DNA of 64,000 bases from Rotaria socialis (GCA_905331475.1 CAJNYU010001789.1:62001-126000); one strand, 5' to 3'; shown: positions 33,292 to 48,300, counted from the first letter of the stretch. A program made the numbers and translations. Notes: generated by a model not told the origin, from the sequence alone.

Positions 33292-36200
33292 TATTGAATC
33301 ACGATTGAATTGGCATCTACAACATGTATCATGATAGATATAGGAGTTGAATAAAGATTATTGCTTATATATGCGGGGAAAAGGACAAGAGTATATCCAT
33401 ATGTGTCAGGGTCGAAAGTAAGAATATTATTATGTACGTCTGTTTGTTACAAGGTTCATCAACAATTGTACAAACGTTGATAAATTGATGCAATAAGCCT
33501 TATCTGTGACTCTCGTTTAAATGTACAAACATGCGTAACATGAAGAGAAAAAGAAATGTCATGATTAAATAGATTTTTCTGTACGCACTCGATCAGATTT
33601 TACGGCGTGAGATTACGAGAGAAAAGAAGATTATCGACGTAGAATATAGACAAAGACGGAAATGAACGATAACGTTTTCATCAACGTCAAACTAAGAAGT
33701 TGAAGAAGATGAGACAGAGAATTTGTGTCGTTTTATAATAGTTTATACTTACTTTTATGTTTTATCCGATCCAACGTTGACAAGATTCATCGGACAGAAT
33801 TGTTCGTACGCACACAAATAAAACAACAAGAAACAGAATAGTACATATGTGTGTGCTCAAGTGATTAGTCTCCTCCTATTTAATTGTTCTTCTCTATGAC
33901 GAGTCTCACATTTTATTCCTTCTGTCTGCACTTGAAAATGCACTACTCTGTGTTTATTTTTACAAATGAACTTTATACATGCGCAGCGGGGAGGATCGAC
34001 TGAATGACGATTCATTTAAATCTGTCCGATAGATTTGAATTACTGCCACTCGACATGTCTTCTTTTCTCTACTGCATACAAACCGAAAAGAAGATCGAAT
34101 TGCGATGAATCAGGAAAAAACAACGTTTTTTCGAATCTATTTGACAAATGAAGTAATGACACACGTAGAAAAGAAAAAGAAAAGATAATTATGTCATCAT
34201 ATAAGCCGTCGTAGAGAGAAGTGTCATTATCACCGCAAACTGTGTTAGACACGCACACCTCGTTATGATAATAATGACAAAATAATAAAGAAGAGCAACG
34301 ATCAATTGTCGACAAGATGTCTGAAATGATAATAAAGAGAGAATTTACGAAGGAAAATCAGCCTTTTCTTTCTTCTAATACCAATCAAGCTCATAGATTG
34401 TTCTTCTCGATTGTAAATAAAAAAAAAAAGCAGAAGTGACAGTGAGTAATCTACCGAATAAACAAGCACCACGTTAATGACACAGAGAGGAAAACCTTCA
34501 CTCAAGCGGTCCATTAGAAAGGCATAAAACGATTAGATATCAATGAACTAAATGTCTGCTTGCGTATGTTTACACATGTGAAGTACAAATCTAAATAAAT
34601 AAACTTGAAAAACGAGTGTTTATAGTAACACGTATCTATGTGCCCATATGAATAAAATATGTCTCGTCTGATCGCTTAGTTAGGTTTCATTTGTATTTGC
34701 CTTTTTTGAAAAGAATTTATTAAAATGAAACGAGATATTCAATATTTATATTCATTATTGTTTTTGTCTTTCACTCATATCGGTATTCTTTCACAAACAA
34801 ATCATTAAAGTTGTTTTTCCGAATTGGCTAGTTTTAATGTTCAATCACAGATGACACTAGACGCTGGATACTAATGTTTTCAAAATCATTTTACTGTTGT
34901 CTACCTTTAGGCTACATAGTATTCTCGTAAAATGTCAATAAACATACGCGCATATGTTACTTTAATTCTACCATTCAGTTCAAGGGTACTAGGGAATGTG
35001 TCGATGGTAAATGATTATTAATTCAATAAGACATAGTTATTGATTTAGAATAGAGCGTGTATCGCATTTGTCAAACGGCTAATAGAACAACTAATCGAAT
35101 CTGAATTGTTATTGTTAGTTGATTTGGTGCGAAGAATGGATAGAATAGATTTACATGCCAACTATTGAAGAAAGTTCACAGTAAGAGAACATGATGATAG
35201 AGCGCGCTGAATCAATTAAATGAACAGCATTGTATTTCGTCGTTTGATGAATAGATACGGTATAGGTTGAATTATTCATCTGAGAAGGTCAACATGATCT
35301 GGATTAAATATAGAATAATATTTGAATCAAACTAATTTTGTAGAAAATAATGTTACAATGAGAATCAATGTAGTCATTCAAGATCGGTAGACTCTTGTTT
35401 TCTAGTCTGCAGAATATACTTCTATCTGGAGAATAAAAACGTATGTATTATCCAAGTCTTCTTAATATTGATGATTTTACAATACGACCAAATAAATATT
35501 GCCACATGTATGAGAATCTATACAGATGCTTTATTTAGTAGTGTGTTTATCAACGAATGCAAAGCAAAACAAAATAGAGAAAATAAAAATCCTAGGAATG
35601 GCTTCTCATCAGAAAAGATTCATGACCATGAAAGACTTTCACTCATAGGGATGTGCAACGAAAATGCTGTTGGTAAAAAGTTCATTGGAAAACTTAATTT
35701 TTTAAGATTTCTATAAAAAAAAAATTTTTTCTTAATCGGTTGAGAAATAAAGCTTCTGATTGATTGTTTAAACAGATTTGGATGATCCGTTGAAGAACAA
35801 AAAGAATGCATCATTTATCATTAGCAAAAATACTGCTATGTATCGTAGAATATTTATATCAGATAAAAGCAAACGCACAAAGACTATTGCTTCTATATAC
35901 ATTCGGCATGAATGCTTATCAAAGGGCGGCATTCTTCAAACATGTACAATATATATGTTTCAACGCATCAATTTCAGCTTACAGTAGCTATCGAATTTCC
36001 ATCTTCGTAGCTCGGTAGATGCGATGTGATATATCCTCTAGTTGTCGAGACTTACTGAATATTTGTGGATATTTTTTTTCAACAAAAAATGCTTTGCACA
36101 TTTCTCGATGAATAAAACAGTTTTCTCGCCCACTATATAAGCCATAAATACAGATGTTTTTTTCTTTGGAAATAACGATATTAAGAAGAAATATCCATTG

Positions 36201-37082
36201 GATTCTAAAACTGTTTTTCGCATAATAAATTTTAAACTCACCACTGCAAAACTGTTTTCGTGCTATAACTGCTTCATATGAAGTATTCAAAAGATTTCTT
36301 GTTCTTCCTTCATTAGTCGGTAGTTTCCTGTCGGTAAACACTCGAAAATTTCATGAGAACTGAGGCGTGCGAAATAGTTTGAAGAGCCGTAATATGTACA
36401 GCTGGTTAAGGTACAGCTCTCAAGTGTTTGCAATTCGTCAATGGCTGTCTGCAGACTCGAAATTGAAACAGAACCAACAAAAAATATTCAACGGTTCGCC
36501 AAATCCTCGTTTCTTGCCGTCGTCATATGAGACGACAATCTTTCTAAATGACGTACTTGTTTTAGCATATACGTATGATAGGTGATGATACATACATTCA
36601 TTTTGACTGAAGAATGTACGGATAGATAAATCTTCTTATCTATATAGTTTTGCATCAAGAATGCAGAAGAACAGATCCTAATAGAATAAGTACTATCGTC
36701 TCCTTACAATCGGTTGAATTCTGGAATGCATATGGACTCCATGGTAGAGATCTCTGGATGGTATATTGTATCCTAGTAGTATTCGCAAAATAATCTTCAC
36801 AATTCAGGATCTCAATATCAATTCACTTGCATCATGCATTTTCTAGAGGGTGCGGGTGTGATAAATTTACATAGAGAGTAAGTTTAAATATTACCATAAG
36901 ATTGACTAATAATCGTTTTAATGAAAACGTGTTGCATTCTTATTTTTTCGAACACAACAATCATACAGGTGGATTCTGTTGAAATTCTCAATCAAGCAGA
37001 CATAAAAATATAGATTTATTTAAACATTTTGAATTTCTTAGTTAACTTTGCCTTTGTATTTCGAAAGAAAAACAGAAACAAA
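33292..37082. other. Intergenic, no gene supported
   Basis: About 3.8 kb between the 5' end of the Mab-21 gene and the 3' end of FAF2. Several open frames of 60-117 codons exist (for example 35988-36341 on -), but none has a recognisable domain, signal peptide or consistent splice sites. It probably holds the Mab-21 promoter region. Confidence 0.5.
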
Positions 37083-39335
37083 TTATTTATCTTGTTCAAT
37101 CTCTTCAAGATAACACGTTTCCGTAGTTCCATTCATAAGATCACCTATAGTTTCATCACCAATTTGTTCGTATTGATGTCGCTTGCGTGGATAACCCCAC
37201 AACAATTCGAATTGATTTGGCACACTAGAATTCGTCCATGCAAATTCAAATAATAGTTTAGCAGAATCCGTACGACGGAAACGGCGGCGGATGGGTTCAT
37301 CAGCTGGTAAACGTATTGAAACTTGAATAGTTTCATTATCAGTTGAAAGGGGTTCAGACGGTAAGTTTTGTTTTAAACGATCGCGAAATTCAGCAAATTC
37401 CTGAATTAGAAAAAAAAATGCTAGGAGTCGTATTCAAAAAAATCTCTAGATGGCTTACTTGTAGTTTTTTTTGATGTTCTTCTTCGATTTTACGTCGTTC
37501 ATTTTCTTCACGTAAACGCTGCTCAGCCTTAATCAATATAAAATTTAGATAGAACACAAACATGAAACTTAAATAAAGCGAACTTTTTCTTTATCAGCTC
37601 GCACTGATTCTAAATAGGCAGCATTTTGTTCATCCAACAGACGACCCCTTGAATCACTAAGATTTTTTCGTTCACTAGAATATAACGCTTTCCAATAAAA
37701 TACATTCTATTTTAATATTTCTGCTAATCTACCGATTATGTTGTAATGTTTGATCAGCATTTTCAATAGCATTAAAAATTTGTGCTAAACATTCGTCAGA
37801 ATCTAAATCAAGAAAGAAATTTTATGCTAAGCTGTGCTACTTCTAAAACCTATTTACCAGTATATTGTTCCAGTTTAAATTGAACAGTTTGCTGTGAACC
37901 ATGATGAGCAATAATACACAAACAAGGATATACATTCACATTTAAAAACTTGGAAGCTAAATGATTTTCGACAAAAATATTATTGAAAAACAGATTATAG
38001 GAAAACTCACCATTCAATCCTTCTTGAGTATCTCGACTTGAACTCCACAAGAGGCTATTGCCGATCATCGTTTTTAGAGCTTGTTGGCATAGTACTTCGC
38101 TTAAAAAATAAACTATTTCAGTCTGATATAATACATTTATTTATGGACGTTTTTTCAAGTAGCTAAATTTGCAAAAGAGAAAAGTCTTACTGTAGACATT
38201 CAGTGATTTGATATATTAAGTTTTGACGAATAAAAAAGTCTCTAACCGTATGTGCATTCATGTATAGTACAATAAGTAGAGAGCAAGTTTAAATCTCTAT
38301 ATCAAAGCCTCCGATTCGAGGATAAATCTTCTAGATTTCGAACTTCTCAACAGAATGGTTTTCTTGAGGTGATTAGACGTGCTGATCTATTCAGATCATT
38401 ATAAATTTGTGTTTTTCAAGCTGAAAACTTTCGCAATCTCATGATGCTACGTTGGAAATGATTTCCATTACAACCAGTGTAATATCATTCACTTTTACTC
38501 AATGATTCATCGAATGATAATAAATAGAACAGAATTTGTTTTCGAAAACTTACCGACAGAATCGATCGCACAATGGTGAATTCTTATCGTGTAAATAGAC
38601 AAATGCTAAACGAATTTCACGTTGAGCATCTCGTAGAGCCTAAAACTCCTGATTTAAATAAACCATTTACAATTAAACTAATTTCAAATACTTGAGATAA
38701 ATTTCCACGATAGAACGGTGGATGACTTGTACTATATTTTTTATTAAAATAAGTTATATAATTTTCAATTTCGATGAGTGGATCTCTTAGTGGTTCTCTC
38801 CATAGAAATGATCGAACTAAAATAAATGATAAAATACAGTTTTAAAACAAAACAAGACTTTGTTTCTTCATCTTACAAAACGTATATGCGACACGAATAA
38901 ATCTCACTGGTGAATATTGTTGATATTTTAAATAAAAAGTATATAAAAATGATAATGGAGCACGAAATAGTTGTCTAAAAAAAGATTGCAATTGAACTCG
39001 TATAGATTTATTTTAAACATACAATACAAAATTTGGCACAAAGCGAACGGTCACAGCTGTATTTTGCTGCATTTGTGGTTCGCTTGGCAATGGTTGAGCA
39101 ACAAGCGGAGTGACAGGTGGAGTATCAGAATTTGACACTAATGCTGTATTAATAGCACGTTGAACATCCCATTCGTGAGCCGAAAGATATTGAAGACTTG
39201 TCTCAATCGATTTAATATCTGTAAATTCCTGGAAAATTGGGGAAAAGCTTATATTGAGTAATTATTTTTCAATTATTATACTTGAAAACGAGCCAGAGCA
39301 TTGCTTTGCTCTTCCGTGAGATTGGATTCATCCAT
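37083..39335 (-). CDS. FAF2: FAF2/UBXD8, UBA-UAS-UBX protein of the ER and lipid droplets
   Basis: Eleven minus-strand exons (39335-39282, 39228-39023, 38974-38877, 38816-38692, 38639-38554, 38099-38011, 37956-37858, 37802-37733, 37674-37584, 37527-37459, 37400-37083) sum to 434 residues; human FAF2 has 445. The order matches. A UBA-like start (MDESNLTEEQSNALARFQEF, about 1-45) is followed by a hydrophobic hairpin segment (LQLFRAPLSFLYTFYLKY, about 87-115), and the UAS thioredoxin-like domain (about 120-270) includes HPPFYRGNLSQALRDAQREI, VYPCLCIIAHHGS and DECLAQIFNAIENADQTL. A charged coiled coil (RADKEK, AEQRLREENERRKIEEEHQK) leads to the UBX domain (about 348-425; TIQVSIRLPADEPIRRRFRR, FELLWGYPRKRH). 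FAF2 recruits p97/VCP in ER-associated degradation and senses fatty acids. Exon 2 ends at a GTATGT donor, 5 bp beyond a weaker GTATTG, because only that keeps the frame. Confidence 0.93.
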
Positions 39336-40547
39336 TGAAAGTTTTAGTTAGAAAAGTGTGTTGCAATAATAACTTGATTTTAACTTCTCTTTTATATTAA
39401 TAACTCACTGTCGAATCATGAATAAGTAATGACAGCTGAATAGATGTCACTTCAAATTATTGTCTTCGACTAAAATAATTCGAAGAAAAATTGTTTTCCT
39501 CAATTTATTTAACCGTTAAGATTTATTAAGAGCAAGTGAAATTTTAATAGATGTCACCATGCGTATGACAATCATGACTCATCTAAATGAAAAAATTGAT
39601 TCCGTGGTTTCTTTACTTTTCATTTATTAGAAATAAATTGTTTATATGAGTTTCTCATCGAACAAATAGAACTTATGACAACAAGCCCGAAGAATGGTAA
39701 GTCAATATTTCAAGTTTTGGGTCAAAGGAAACGAAAATATTCTTCATCTTTGCTTTCTCTTATCTACAGATATATAGCTAGAGATAAAATTTAAAAAAAG
39801 AGCCATGTAAATTCAGTGTTTTCTGTTTTTGTATGATAAGCAATAATCGTCTCTCTATCATTCCATGCATGTGTGTATATGTTTGAATCTAATTAAGAGA
39901 ATGTTATAATAATGTTTTATGCATATCTACGCAGTTTTCTTTTTACTCTACAATCAAATATTGTTCTTCATCGTTCCCTTTCACTTTCTATTGTCTATCT
40001 GCTACTATCCGAATTCATTCGAGTGTTCATCGACTAGATAAAAAAAGCAGTATTGTTCTTTTTCGCGTACATCAACATATTTCATCGGATGTCGATGAAT
40101 CCTTTTAGTCATGTGTCGCCTTTTTACTCCCACTTGATTTCGAATGATGTCGCGATTTTTATGTCAATATTGGCATAGGTTTAGTACACGTCTTATCAAC
40201 GGATTCTGTCGTTCAGCAATAAATTATAATTGTGAGTTGTAAAGAAAAAGAAAAAGAAAGAGCTACAGGCAATAATAACTCATTTTTGTCTATCAAAAAA
40301 AAGCCACCGTATCGAATGTTGAGCTGCTCTGTCTTTCATATTTATAACATAAAAATTAAATTAGATCCATCAACGTACACTTGAATAATAAATCTGCTCT
40401 TTTATATTAGAACTACCTTCGCCCTTATCATTTGAACATGTACCTCATCTTGCTTCGCAAACTCATCTAACCACTGAAACGTATTCATTGCCGGCAACAA
40501 CTACTGATCGTCCGCATTCACGTACTTCGATTGATATCATACGTGAA
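39336..40547. other. Divergent intergenic region between FAF2 and the RILP-like gene
   Basis: About 1.2 kb separating two head-to-head starts. An ATG-initiated frame at about 40146-40240 ends in a good GTGAGT donor, but splicing it to the next AG (40410) creates an immediate stop. The frame of the RILP-like first exon is open upstream to about 40390 without an ATG, so an additional 5' exon cannot be excluded. Confidence 0.45.
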
Positions 40548-43293
40548 ATGACTTGTACAGCACAGTTTCGGCAAGACTATGCCACTTTAACTGTATTGGA
40601 CGTTTATGACGAAGCAGCATTAATAGGAAAAGACTTTGAACGGATTATTGAAGGTAAATGATCACATTATTATTCTAATCTTTTGAAAACATTGGTTTAT
40701 CTATAGCTTATGGAGCCGAAACAATTCGTGATCTTGTACCGAAGGTGATTCACATTCTTGAGTTACTTGAGTTGCAAGCAGCAAAAAATGAAAAAGAAAC
40801 CGACCAATTAATGGAGATGAAATCACGTATTGAACGTTTAGAAATTGAAAAGAATGAAACACGTGAATTGCGTGAAAAATTCGATCGTGAACTCGAACTT
40901 ATTGAAGAACAATGGCGAAAAGAAGTATTCAAAATAAGATAAAACTTGATTTTCTTGACATGAAAAATGAATTTTTTTCCTCTCTGTATTAATTAGGCCG
41001 ACAATTTAATGGGTCTTGTTTCGAAATTAGAAGATGAAAATCGACGGTTACGTGATGAACTTCAGCATAAAACTAATTTAAATGAAACATCAAATGCACC
41101 CAGTTCGACCGAAACCATTAGTATGAAGAATTTTCACATTGGCGCATTTCATGAAAATTTTCTTCTATTTCTTTTTTCAACAGGTATTACTCGTGAAGAA
41201 CTTCAATGCATCAAAAATTTAACAGATGAAAATATGAAATTAAAACGAACGGTAAAAACAAAAGACAAAGAACTAACACAAAAAACACTCGATATAGAAG
41301 CAGTAAGTACGATCCATTCAAGTTCAAAGACCATTTTCTACTAATATTCACCGGATACTTATTCAATCGATCAGAAAAATGAATAATTATACGATTGATT
41401 GTAATCGCATGTTGTTCTCTCGTGCTTTTCTACAATGATCATTCTAGCGTATTGAAATATTCATGAAGATGTGTGTGACATTTAATTAGCTACTAGAACC
41501 TGATTCATAGATGATTATTCAACGTTCACATCTTTATAAATTATTCCGGCACGCAAGGGAATCTATCAGATCGATAATTGCTATTAACGTTTTTACTTCG
41601 TCGACTTTACGGTCTATGTTGCTTTTTTTTTTGTTCAAACATCGGAAATCTCGAAGGAAAAGCATATGTTTAAGTCGGAAATGTCTGATCATGACTTTTC
41701 CATTTAACATCTTGTGATAAAACTGAAATTCACTGAAACAATCATAACTCGAGAACAATGGTTTTCATCTATGTTATGAGTGCGAGATATCGCAGCGTAG
41801 AGTCCGTGATGGTATTATCACACAGAAACACAGCTTTTGAAAGAGATGGTTGTAATGAAAACAAGCAACTTTTCTTTTAGGTTCACGGCCAACTTGAACG
41901 TGTCTGCAAAGTAAATTGTACATTACGGCAAAAGAATACATTTTCTTCGAATCAAACTCAACGATTAATGGTGGAAAAGTTTGATTTAGAAGTTCACCTT
42001 AAAGAAAAGGAAAATTTTATTACTCACATGAAAGATCGTGTTGCCGATGATCTTACTAGTCCAACAACACCAACAGTGAGTTAAAAGAAAAGATTTATTC
42101 GAAGAAAATGTTCTTTTTTCCTTACTAGAATCCAATAAACGATTTAAGCATGTACGAAGCTCATCAACCAAGATTTTCACTCGAAGAATTACGGCAAGTT
42201 TTATGGGAACGAAATGATTTAAAAACAAAATTAATGGAAGTCGAAGAAGAATTAAGATTGTTTAAAGAACAGTAAAAATCGTTCATATAGATTTTCCTTC
42301 AACGAGTTTTATGCATGTTTTTTTTTTCTTATAGAGAAGACGATGAAAATAACGCTCCGGTTGAAGGCCCAATACCATTGGAACCAGAAGAAAAATTATA
42401 TGGTCAAAAACGTGACGAATCAAAAATTCGTCAATTGTGAGTTATATGTTTAGTGCTGCTGTTTTACTTTTCGTACACGCTTTAAGTAGCATGTCTCTGT
42501 TTGTGTATATGTTGCCTTTATTTTCAGTATGAAACTTTGCTTATTCTTTCCTACTGTTGTTTGCTTTGCAGTAGCCTCATTGTGGTAAGCTTTTGGCATA
42601 ATGAAATGAAAGTCATGCAATCGTTTACATTGCCGTTCTTGCTCTCGCATACGTTCAGCATGATGATTTGCGAGAGAAAGTTTGCATGTTTTGTTTTCGA
42701 AGGTGATTAAGCTATTTACGCAAAAGGAGACAATTCGAAAGAATATCTAATATGTTAAATAACAATTTGAAATTCAGAGAGCGGTTAGTTTACCGGCTCA
42801 CTTGTGAAAATAGACATGATTGTTAAATAGCGCTTTTATGAAAATCTAAACGTTTCGACGTTTTTACTAAAATAAAAGACTGGCAGCGTGCGCTTCCAAA
42901 AACCTGATCCTTTGGAATAAATAAATAAATAGACATCCTATGGGAATGATGTGGAAAGAATTTAAAAAAATACTAACATGACTATTAACACTATAAGCTC
43001 TGTTTCAAATGCTTTTTATTGTCTTGTTGATGCTGTTTTGTTTGTTTGTTTTCAGCATACGTTCACTATTTCCCTCAAGTAAACAATTGTCATCGTCTCA
43101 GCAAAATACGCCAATTAAATCCTCATCGACACCCGTAGCACCAACTGAAAATATTAGTCGGTCTTATTCAACATTTTCATCACATTCCATCGATCCGAAA
43201 ATTTCGTCACCACAACAAACTTCCGTTGAAAGTTTTTTTCATAATAGCCAAAAAACATCGAAATCAAGTTTTCCAATGCTTTCGTCCCTATGA
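40548..43293 (+). CDS. RILPL1: RILP-like protein (RH1 and RH2 domains), Rab effector homologue
   Basis: Eight exons (40548-40653, 40707-40924, 40997-41120, 41184-41302, 41881-42075, 42129-42271, 42335-42436, 43056-43293) join in phase to 414 residues (human RILPL1 is 403). The RH1 domain lies near the start: YATLTVLDVYDEAALIGKDF, then GAETIRDLVPKVIHILELLE. A long coiled coil follows (IERLEIEKNETRELREKFDR, EEQWRKEADNLMGLVSKLED, KDKELTQKTLDIEA). The RH2 domain (about 262-303) reads PRFSLEELRQVLWERNDLKT and EVEEELRLFKE. RILP-family proteins bind phosphorylated Rab8/Rab10-type GTPases and myosin Va or dynein adaptors, and affect cilia and lysosome transport. The Ser-rich C-terminus (IRSLFPSSK onward) is disordered. 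The start is the first in-frame ATG before the RH1 domain; the frame is open for about 130 bp more upstream. Intron 7 is 619 bp. Confidence 0.9.
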
Positions 43294-45387
43294 TGTCGTT
43301 GTTTTTTCTTCGATTTATTTAGTATTTTAATATTGTTGTTCTTGTTTTTTCTCTTGTTATACGTGCAATACGTCCACTATTTAACATTGTAAAATTTGTT
43401 ATGAAATTCTTATGCATTTAGCTTTCGTTTTGTCTTTGGTGATTATCCAACAGCGGCCACTGCTGCGGATACGTTATCAACTGTACCTGGCAATGTCAGA
43501 AAATTTCCATTTATTACCGATGTTCTCCGATAAAAGCATCCAAAGAAGAAAACCAAATGTTGTCTCAATCGTTTTTCTGTCGAACAGTGTGCAAAAAATA
43601 AGAGAATAGTTCTGATCGTTTATTTATCCGACAAATAAAATGGAATGTCAATACAATGAGTGTTCTCAAAAAGAAATTATATGTTTTTGTTTTACTAGTC
43701 ATATTTTTTGTTCCGAGCTTTTTGCGTTATTATAATTATTATTCCCGCTCACAAATATATTTATGTAATATACTATACTTAAATAGGATAATTTTCTATG
43801 TTACAGCTCGTCTCACGATCGAAATTAGATTTATTTTGCTCAAGTTCTTCTTTACCGGACTAAGAGATTCAGAAATGGGCGAACTCTGCATGTTGAAATA
43901 AGGCCTATATGTGTCACAATGGAGCTTCACTTTTACAGAGTCGAGCGAAAAAATGGATCTAATTCCCGTTTGATCTTAAATCTATTAGAAATGATGGCAC
44001 GAATTAACCATTTACTGAATCGGAGAATTAGTTTTTATAGATGCTCGCATAATTCCAAATGAGACCTATAACCTTGTGGTAAACATAATGATCAACGATA
44101 CAATCAGTCGGGTAAAATATTATTAATGGCCAATGTGATGCACTTAACGAGGCATAATCATATTTCGATTAGATATGCAACTAAATTGTGCGCATGATTT
44201 TCGATCTACTTCAAGAAATGCTTTGGCAACTATGCAGATTTTGTATAAAACTCGTGTGCATCTCTTCTATAAATTCAAGGAAATATTGTGTCTGCAACTC
44301 AGAAATTGTTTTAAACGCCACGAAAGGCATGTAATCGGTATTAAAAGAAGCTCTATTATGCCTTGCATGCCTTCTATAGGAGATCGATTGAAACCCTATC
44401 GCAATCTCTTTATGAAAGCAATAACTGTAAGAGAAGCATCCGTTCAAATACAAGGTAATATTTAATGAATACTAAGTAAAAATTCAATTTTTTTAAAGTA
44501 TGTAATGTAAATCTTACTGATCAGATGGTAGAGAAAAAAAATTTCAAGAGCTTTTCTATTCATACGACTTTTGTTGATTTTCTTTCTTTTTTTCTAGTAT
44601 TGATCAAATAATGTCTAGTTTTCTATTGAATGTCTTTCAACGAGTACTGCGCGCCTAATACAGGACTTCCCAGATATTTAATAATTTGCAATCATAAAAT
44701 TCATTTACTATCGTACGTTGATCAAGAAAATTGAAAGAGCTACTAATTAACGTCTCTCTTTTGTGAACCGAATGCCTAATAGTTTGATATGTTTTATATT
44801 CAAAAAACAAAAAGGATCAGATTTTCGAGTCAAGCAAAGTTAATATTGATAAATGAGTTATTTTTTATTCGTGATTATCAAAGATATTTTATATCATGTC
44901 AATTTGTACGATTATCAAGCTCTTATTACAAAATAGTTCAGAAACAAAACAAAAATCTCCTTGAAACCGATCGCATTATTTTATTTATAAAAAAAAGCCA
45001 AGAAAGAAAATACGAGTATATAAGATAATTCGATAAATAAAGAAAAAAAACTTTCACTGTCACATTTTTTTTTTCTTATTTTCTATCATCTTTTAAATCA
45101 TCACTGAATGCCAATCTTCCTCGCACAAATAATCACTCGGGAGGATAAAGTACGACAAAAGAACAAGCAATAAAAAACAAATTGAAACTCTAGAAAAAGA
45201 TGTCATGAAAAGCAGTTTATGAACACAAGCATGAATAAAATAATATATAAATTAGACTGAACCAGCAGTAAAATGAATAACAAGACGTCTTTGAAAACAT
45301 ACTTTTGGGAATTTAAATTATGAATTTTGAAAGAACTAAAACAAATAAACAAATAATACTAATAAAGAGTTGCTGCTGTTTTCAATT
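43294..45387. other. Intergenic, convergent 3' ends
   Basis: About 2.1 kb between the 3' end of the RILP-like gene (+) and the 3' end of the mucin-like gene (-). Open frames at 43656-43901, 44175-44465 and 44789-45028 (+) show no domains and poor residue composition. An AATAAA lies at about 45034-45040 on +. No gene was supported. Confidence 0.5.
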
Positions 45388-48300
45388 TTAACATACGCCA
45401 AACCATCCTGATGGTTTCGTTTCTGGTTGTAGAGCTGATCTTGGTAGCGCTAGATTTGGATTCAACGCTTCGACAAATTCATCTTCCATATCGTCGTCTT
45501 TGGTCATATCGTCAAGCATATCAGTAACTAACTCAATATCGTCGATATCTTGACTATCGGAAAATGTGCTTTGTGCTTCTGATAGTCCACCGAATTGTTC
45601 CTGTGGTGGAAAACTATTCAATGTATCAAGCATGCCAATCATATGCGGTCGAGGTATATGGCCTTTGGAAGAATTAATTCCATTTTCTAAGGCATCAAAT
45701 ATAGAAAAGTTGGGTTCGGGAGGATCTCCACCATTTGTACGATATGTTGCATTATATGTTGTATTTGAGTTCGACGGTATTGAGTCTGCTCCGTCCGTAT
45801 ATGATCCATCATTGGTATTATCCAGAGTAAATATTGGGCCGCTACCCAATGTTGGAAGATGGACACGAGGTATTGTAAAATACGGACGGTTCTTTGTTGT
45901 AGCTGGAACTTTAGGTGATGTCTCATGTCGTTTTTTGCAAAAGAATATACACATAGCAAGAGAAATTATTAGTAAAAGACCAGCTACAGCACTGACAACA
46001 GCAACAATAATGGTCCAACTTCGATTGTCCGATGTAGATTGAAGTGCAGGAGTATCACAATACTGTCCTTGATAAGCAGACAAACAGGTACAACCATCGT
46101 TATTTGCATTGCAAACACCCACGTGAGTAGCACTACATACGTCACAAAGATTTGGCGGTGATGCAAAAAGAACTATAGAAAATGAAAAGTAAAACTTCAT
46201 GTGTCTTTTGTTGTTGATTCTTACCGGTAATATTTGTTGTCGGATCTATTATCATTGCTACCGAGTTTGTAGAGTAACTGGTATTGTAGAGACTCGGTTG
46301 CGAAAATATAAACCTTACAAACTCTATTCGTTGCAAACTGCTCAATGAAACATTCGCCAAAACGAAAAGTTGAAGATCTACTAATGGATTCCTATAAAAT
46401 AATATTGTTAGTCTGTTTATTTTAAATCTATCTATCAAACTAACATTGTATTGTATATACTTATACATGATGCGTCACATATTTTGTTGAGAGTTGCGAA
46501 AAAGTTCGATATCTAGAACCGAATAATAGAATAAAATGAATAGAGCAAATAATTAAACTCTACTGTGAGCGTAACGTTCTGTGACGTCGTAGTATTGAGA
46601 GCTGCAATTTTCCCGGTTGGTATTAGCATGAAATTAATTGTTACTTGGGTGTCGGCTATACAAATGATGAATATATTAAATGAATGAACCATGATAAACA
46701 AAGGATCTATTTTTTACCTGTAGCATTAATTGAACTGACGCAAGCACTTCCATTATAAATATAAAATGGATCATTTGGACATAGACAAGTTTCGTTTGCA
46801 CTAGTATTACTATAGGAAATACTCATAGTTGATAGTGGACATACACATTTGCCTGTCGATGCACTACAGCTAGCGGGTGGTACACATTGATTTTGGCAGA
46901 ATGATGAATAATCTAATGGTAAGCATGTACTACTTGTATTCCGAACATCTGCGTATGTTTGTGAAGGATTGCCTATAGAAAGAATTTTAATTATTAGATT
47001 GGAATTTTTATAGAAACTTACCTCCTAATCCATATTGATCGTTACATCGACATTGATATGAACCTGGAGTACTAACACAATATGTATTCGTATAGATTGA
47101 ACAGAGTCCCGCAGTAGTATTACATTGATCTATACTAGTACATGAGCCGTTAACAAGCTGAAGAATACAATGTACAGGCAAAGATTAAATAAGAAAAGAA
47201 AAACAATTTAGATTTCTCTAACCTGATAACCAGGTAAGCAAGAGCAATTATAACTTCCAACTGTGTTAACACAATACGAAACATCGACAGCACAACTGCT
47301 TAGTTCTGATGTACATTCATCGATGTCTATACGTAGAAAAGAAATTAAAAACAAATCGTAAGACATTCAATTAATATTTATGCATACCTGTGCAATTCGT
47401 TCCATTTAGTTGATAACCAGACTTACAACTGCAGGTTGCATTTCCAGTCGTTGGATCTGTTGTACAGTCTTGTGTAGCAGTGTTACAAGGATTATTTGTC
47501 GCTAAAAACAAACACAAATTGAGTTTGAAATCTAATTAATAAATAATGTAAAAGCAAATATCAATATCACTCATTCGCCTTAGTTCATAACTAAGAAGTT
47601 TTATTTTTAGCTAAAAATGTTCTTGGTAAACGTTTTTCGGTAGTTTCTCTTGAATTCTGTTCTGATCGAGGATATGCAAAGCGATTATCATACATCGATG
47701 AGATGCTTTCTTACAATAGTCAACTCATCTTTTGTGGCGTAGGAAGTTTTTTCTCGTGACCTTTATTCTTACCACAAATGTCAATGAGTTTACTACAAAA
47801 TAGTCCTCCATACATAGATTGACAACCACAAGATCCGTTTGCACTTGTCGCAGCTGGATTACAAGTGCCATACGCACACGCACATTGCTGACTACAATTG
47901 TAACCATAACTATTCGTTCCGTTACATGCTGTAAGTAAAAATAAATTTGAATGTTTCAGATAATAAAATCAGATAAGATATTCATACATAAACAGCGTGT
48001 TCCATCCGAAGAAAGCTGAAAGCCAGGAGTGTTCCAACAATTGCATTGATAAGCACGATTATTCGTGAGTTCACAAAAGCCAGGGCAAGTTGAACTACAC
48101 CACGCTGAAATTATTATCGGCAGTTATAGTCATCATTTCAGTTTTATTTATTTGATTTAAAAATCTACTTACGAACGCAAGTGCCATTAGTGTTGATAGT
48201 ACCATGCAAGCATGACACAGATCCATTGTATTGGCAGGTGTCATTACTACAATAGCTTGCATTGTCTAAAGAAACACAAGTTTCATCAAACAGTTCAATT

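Noticed and set aside
40146-40240. ATG-initiated frame with GTGAGT donor as an alternative first exon of the RILP-like gene
   Set aside because: Joining it to the next acceptor gives an immediate stop, so it does not extend the RILP-like frame.
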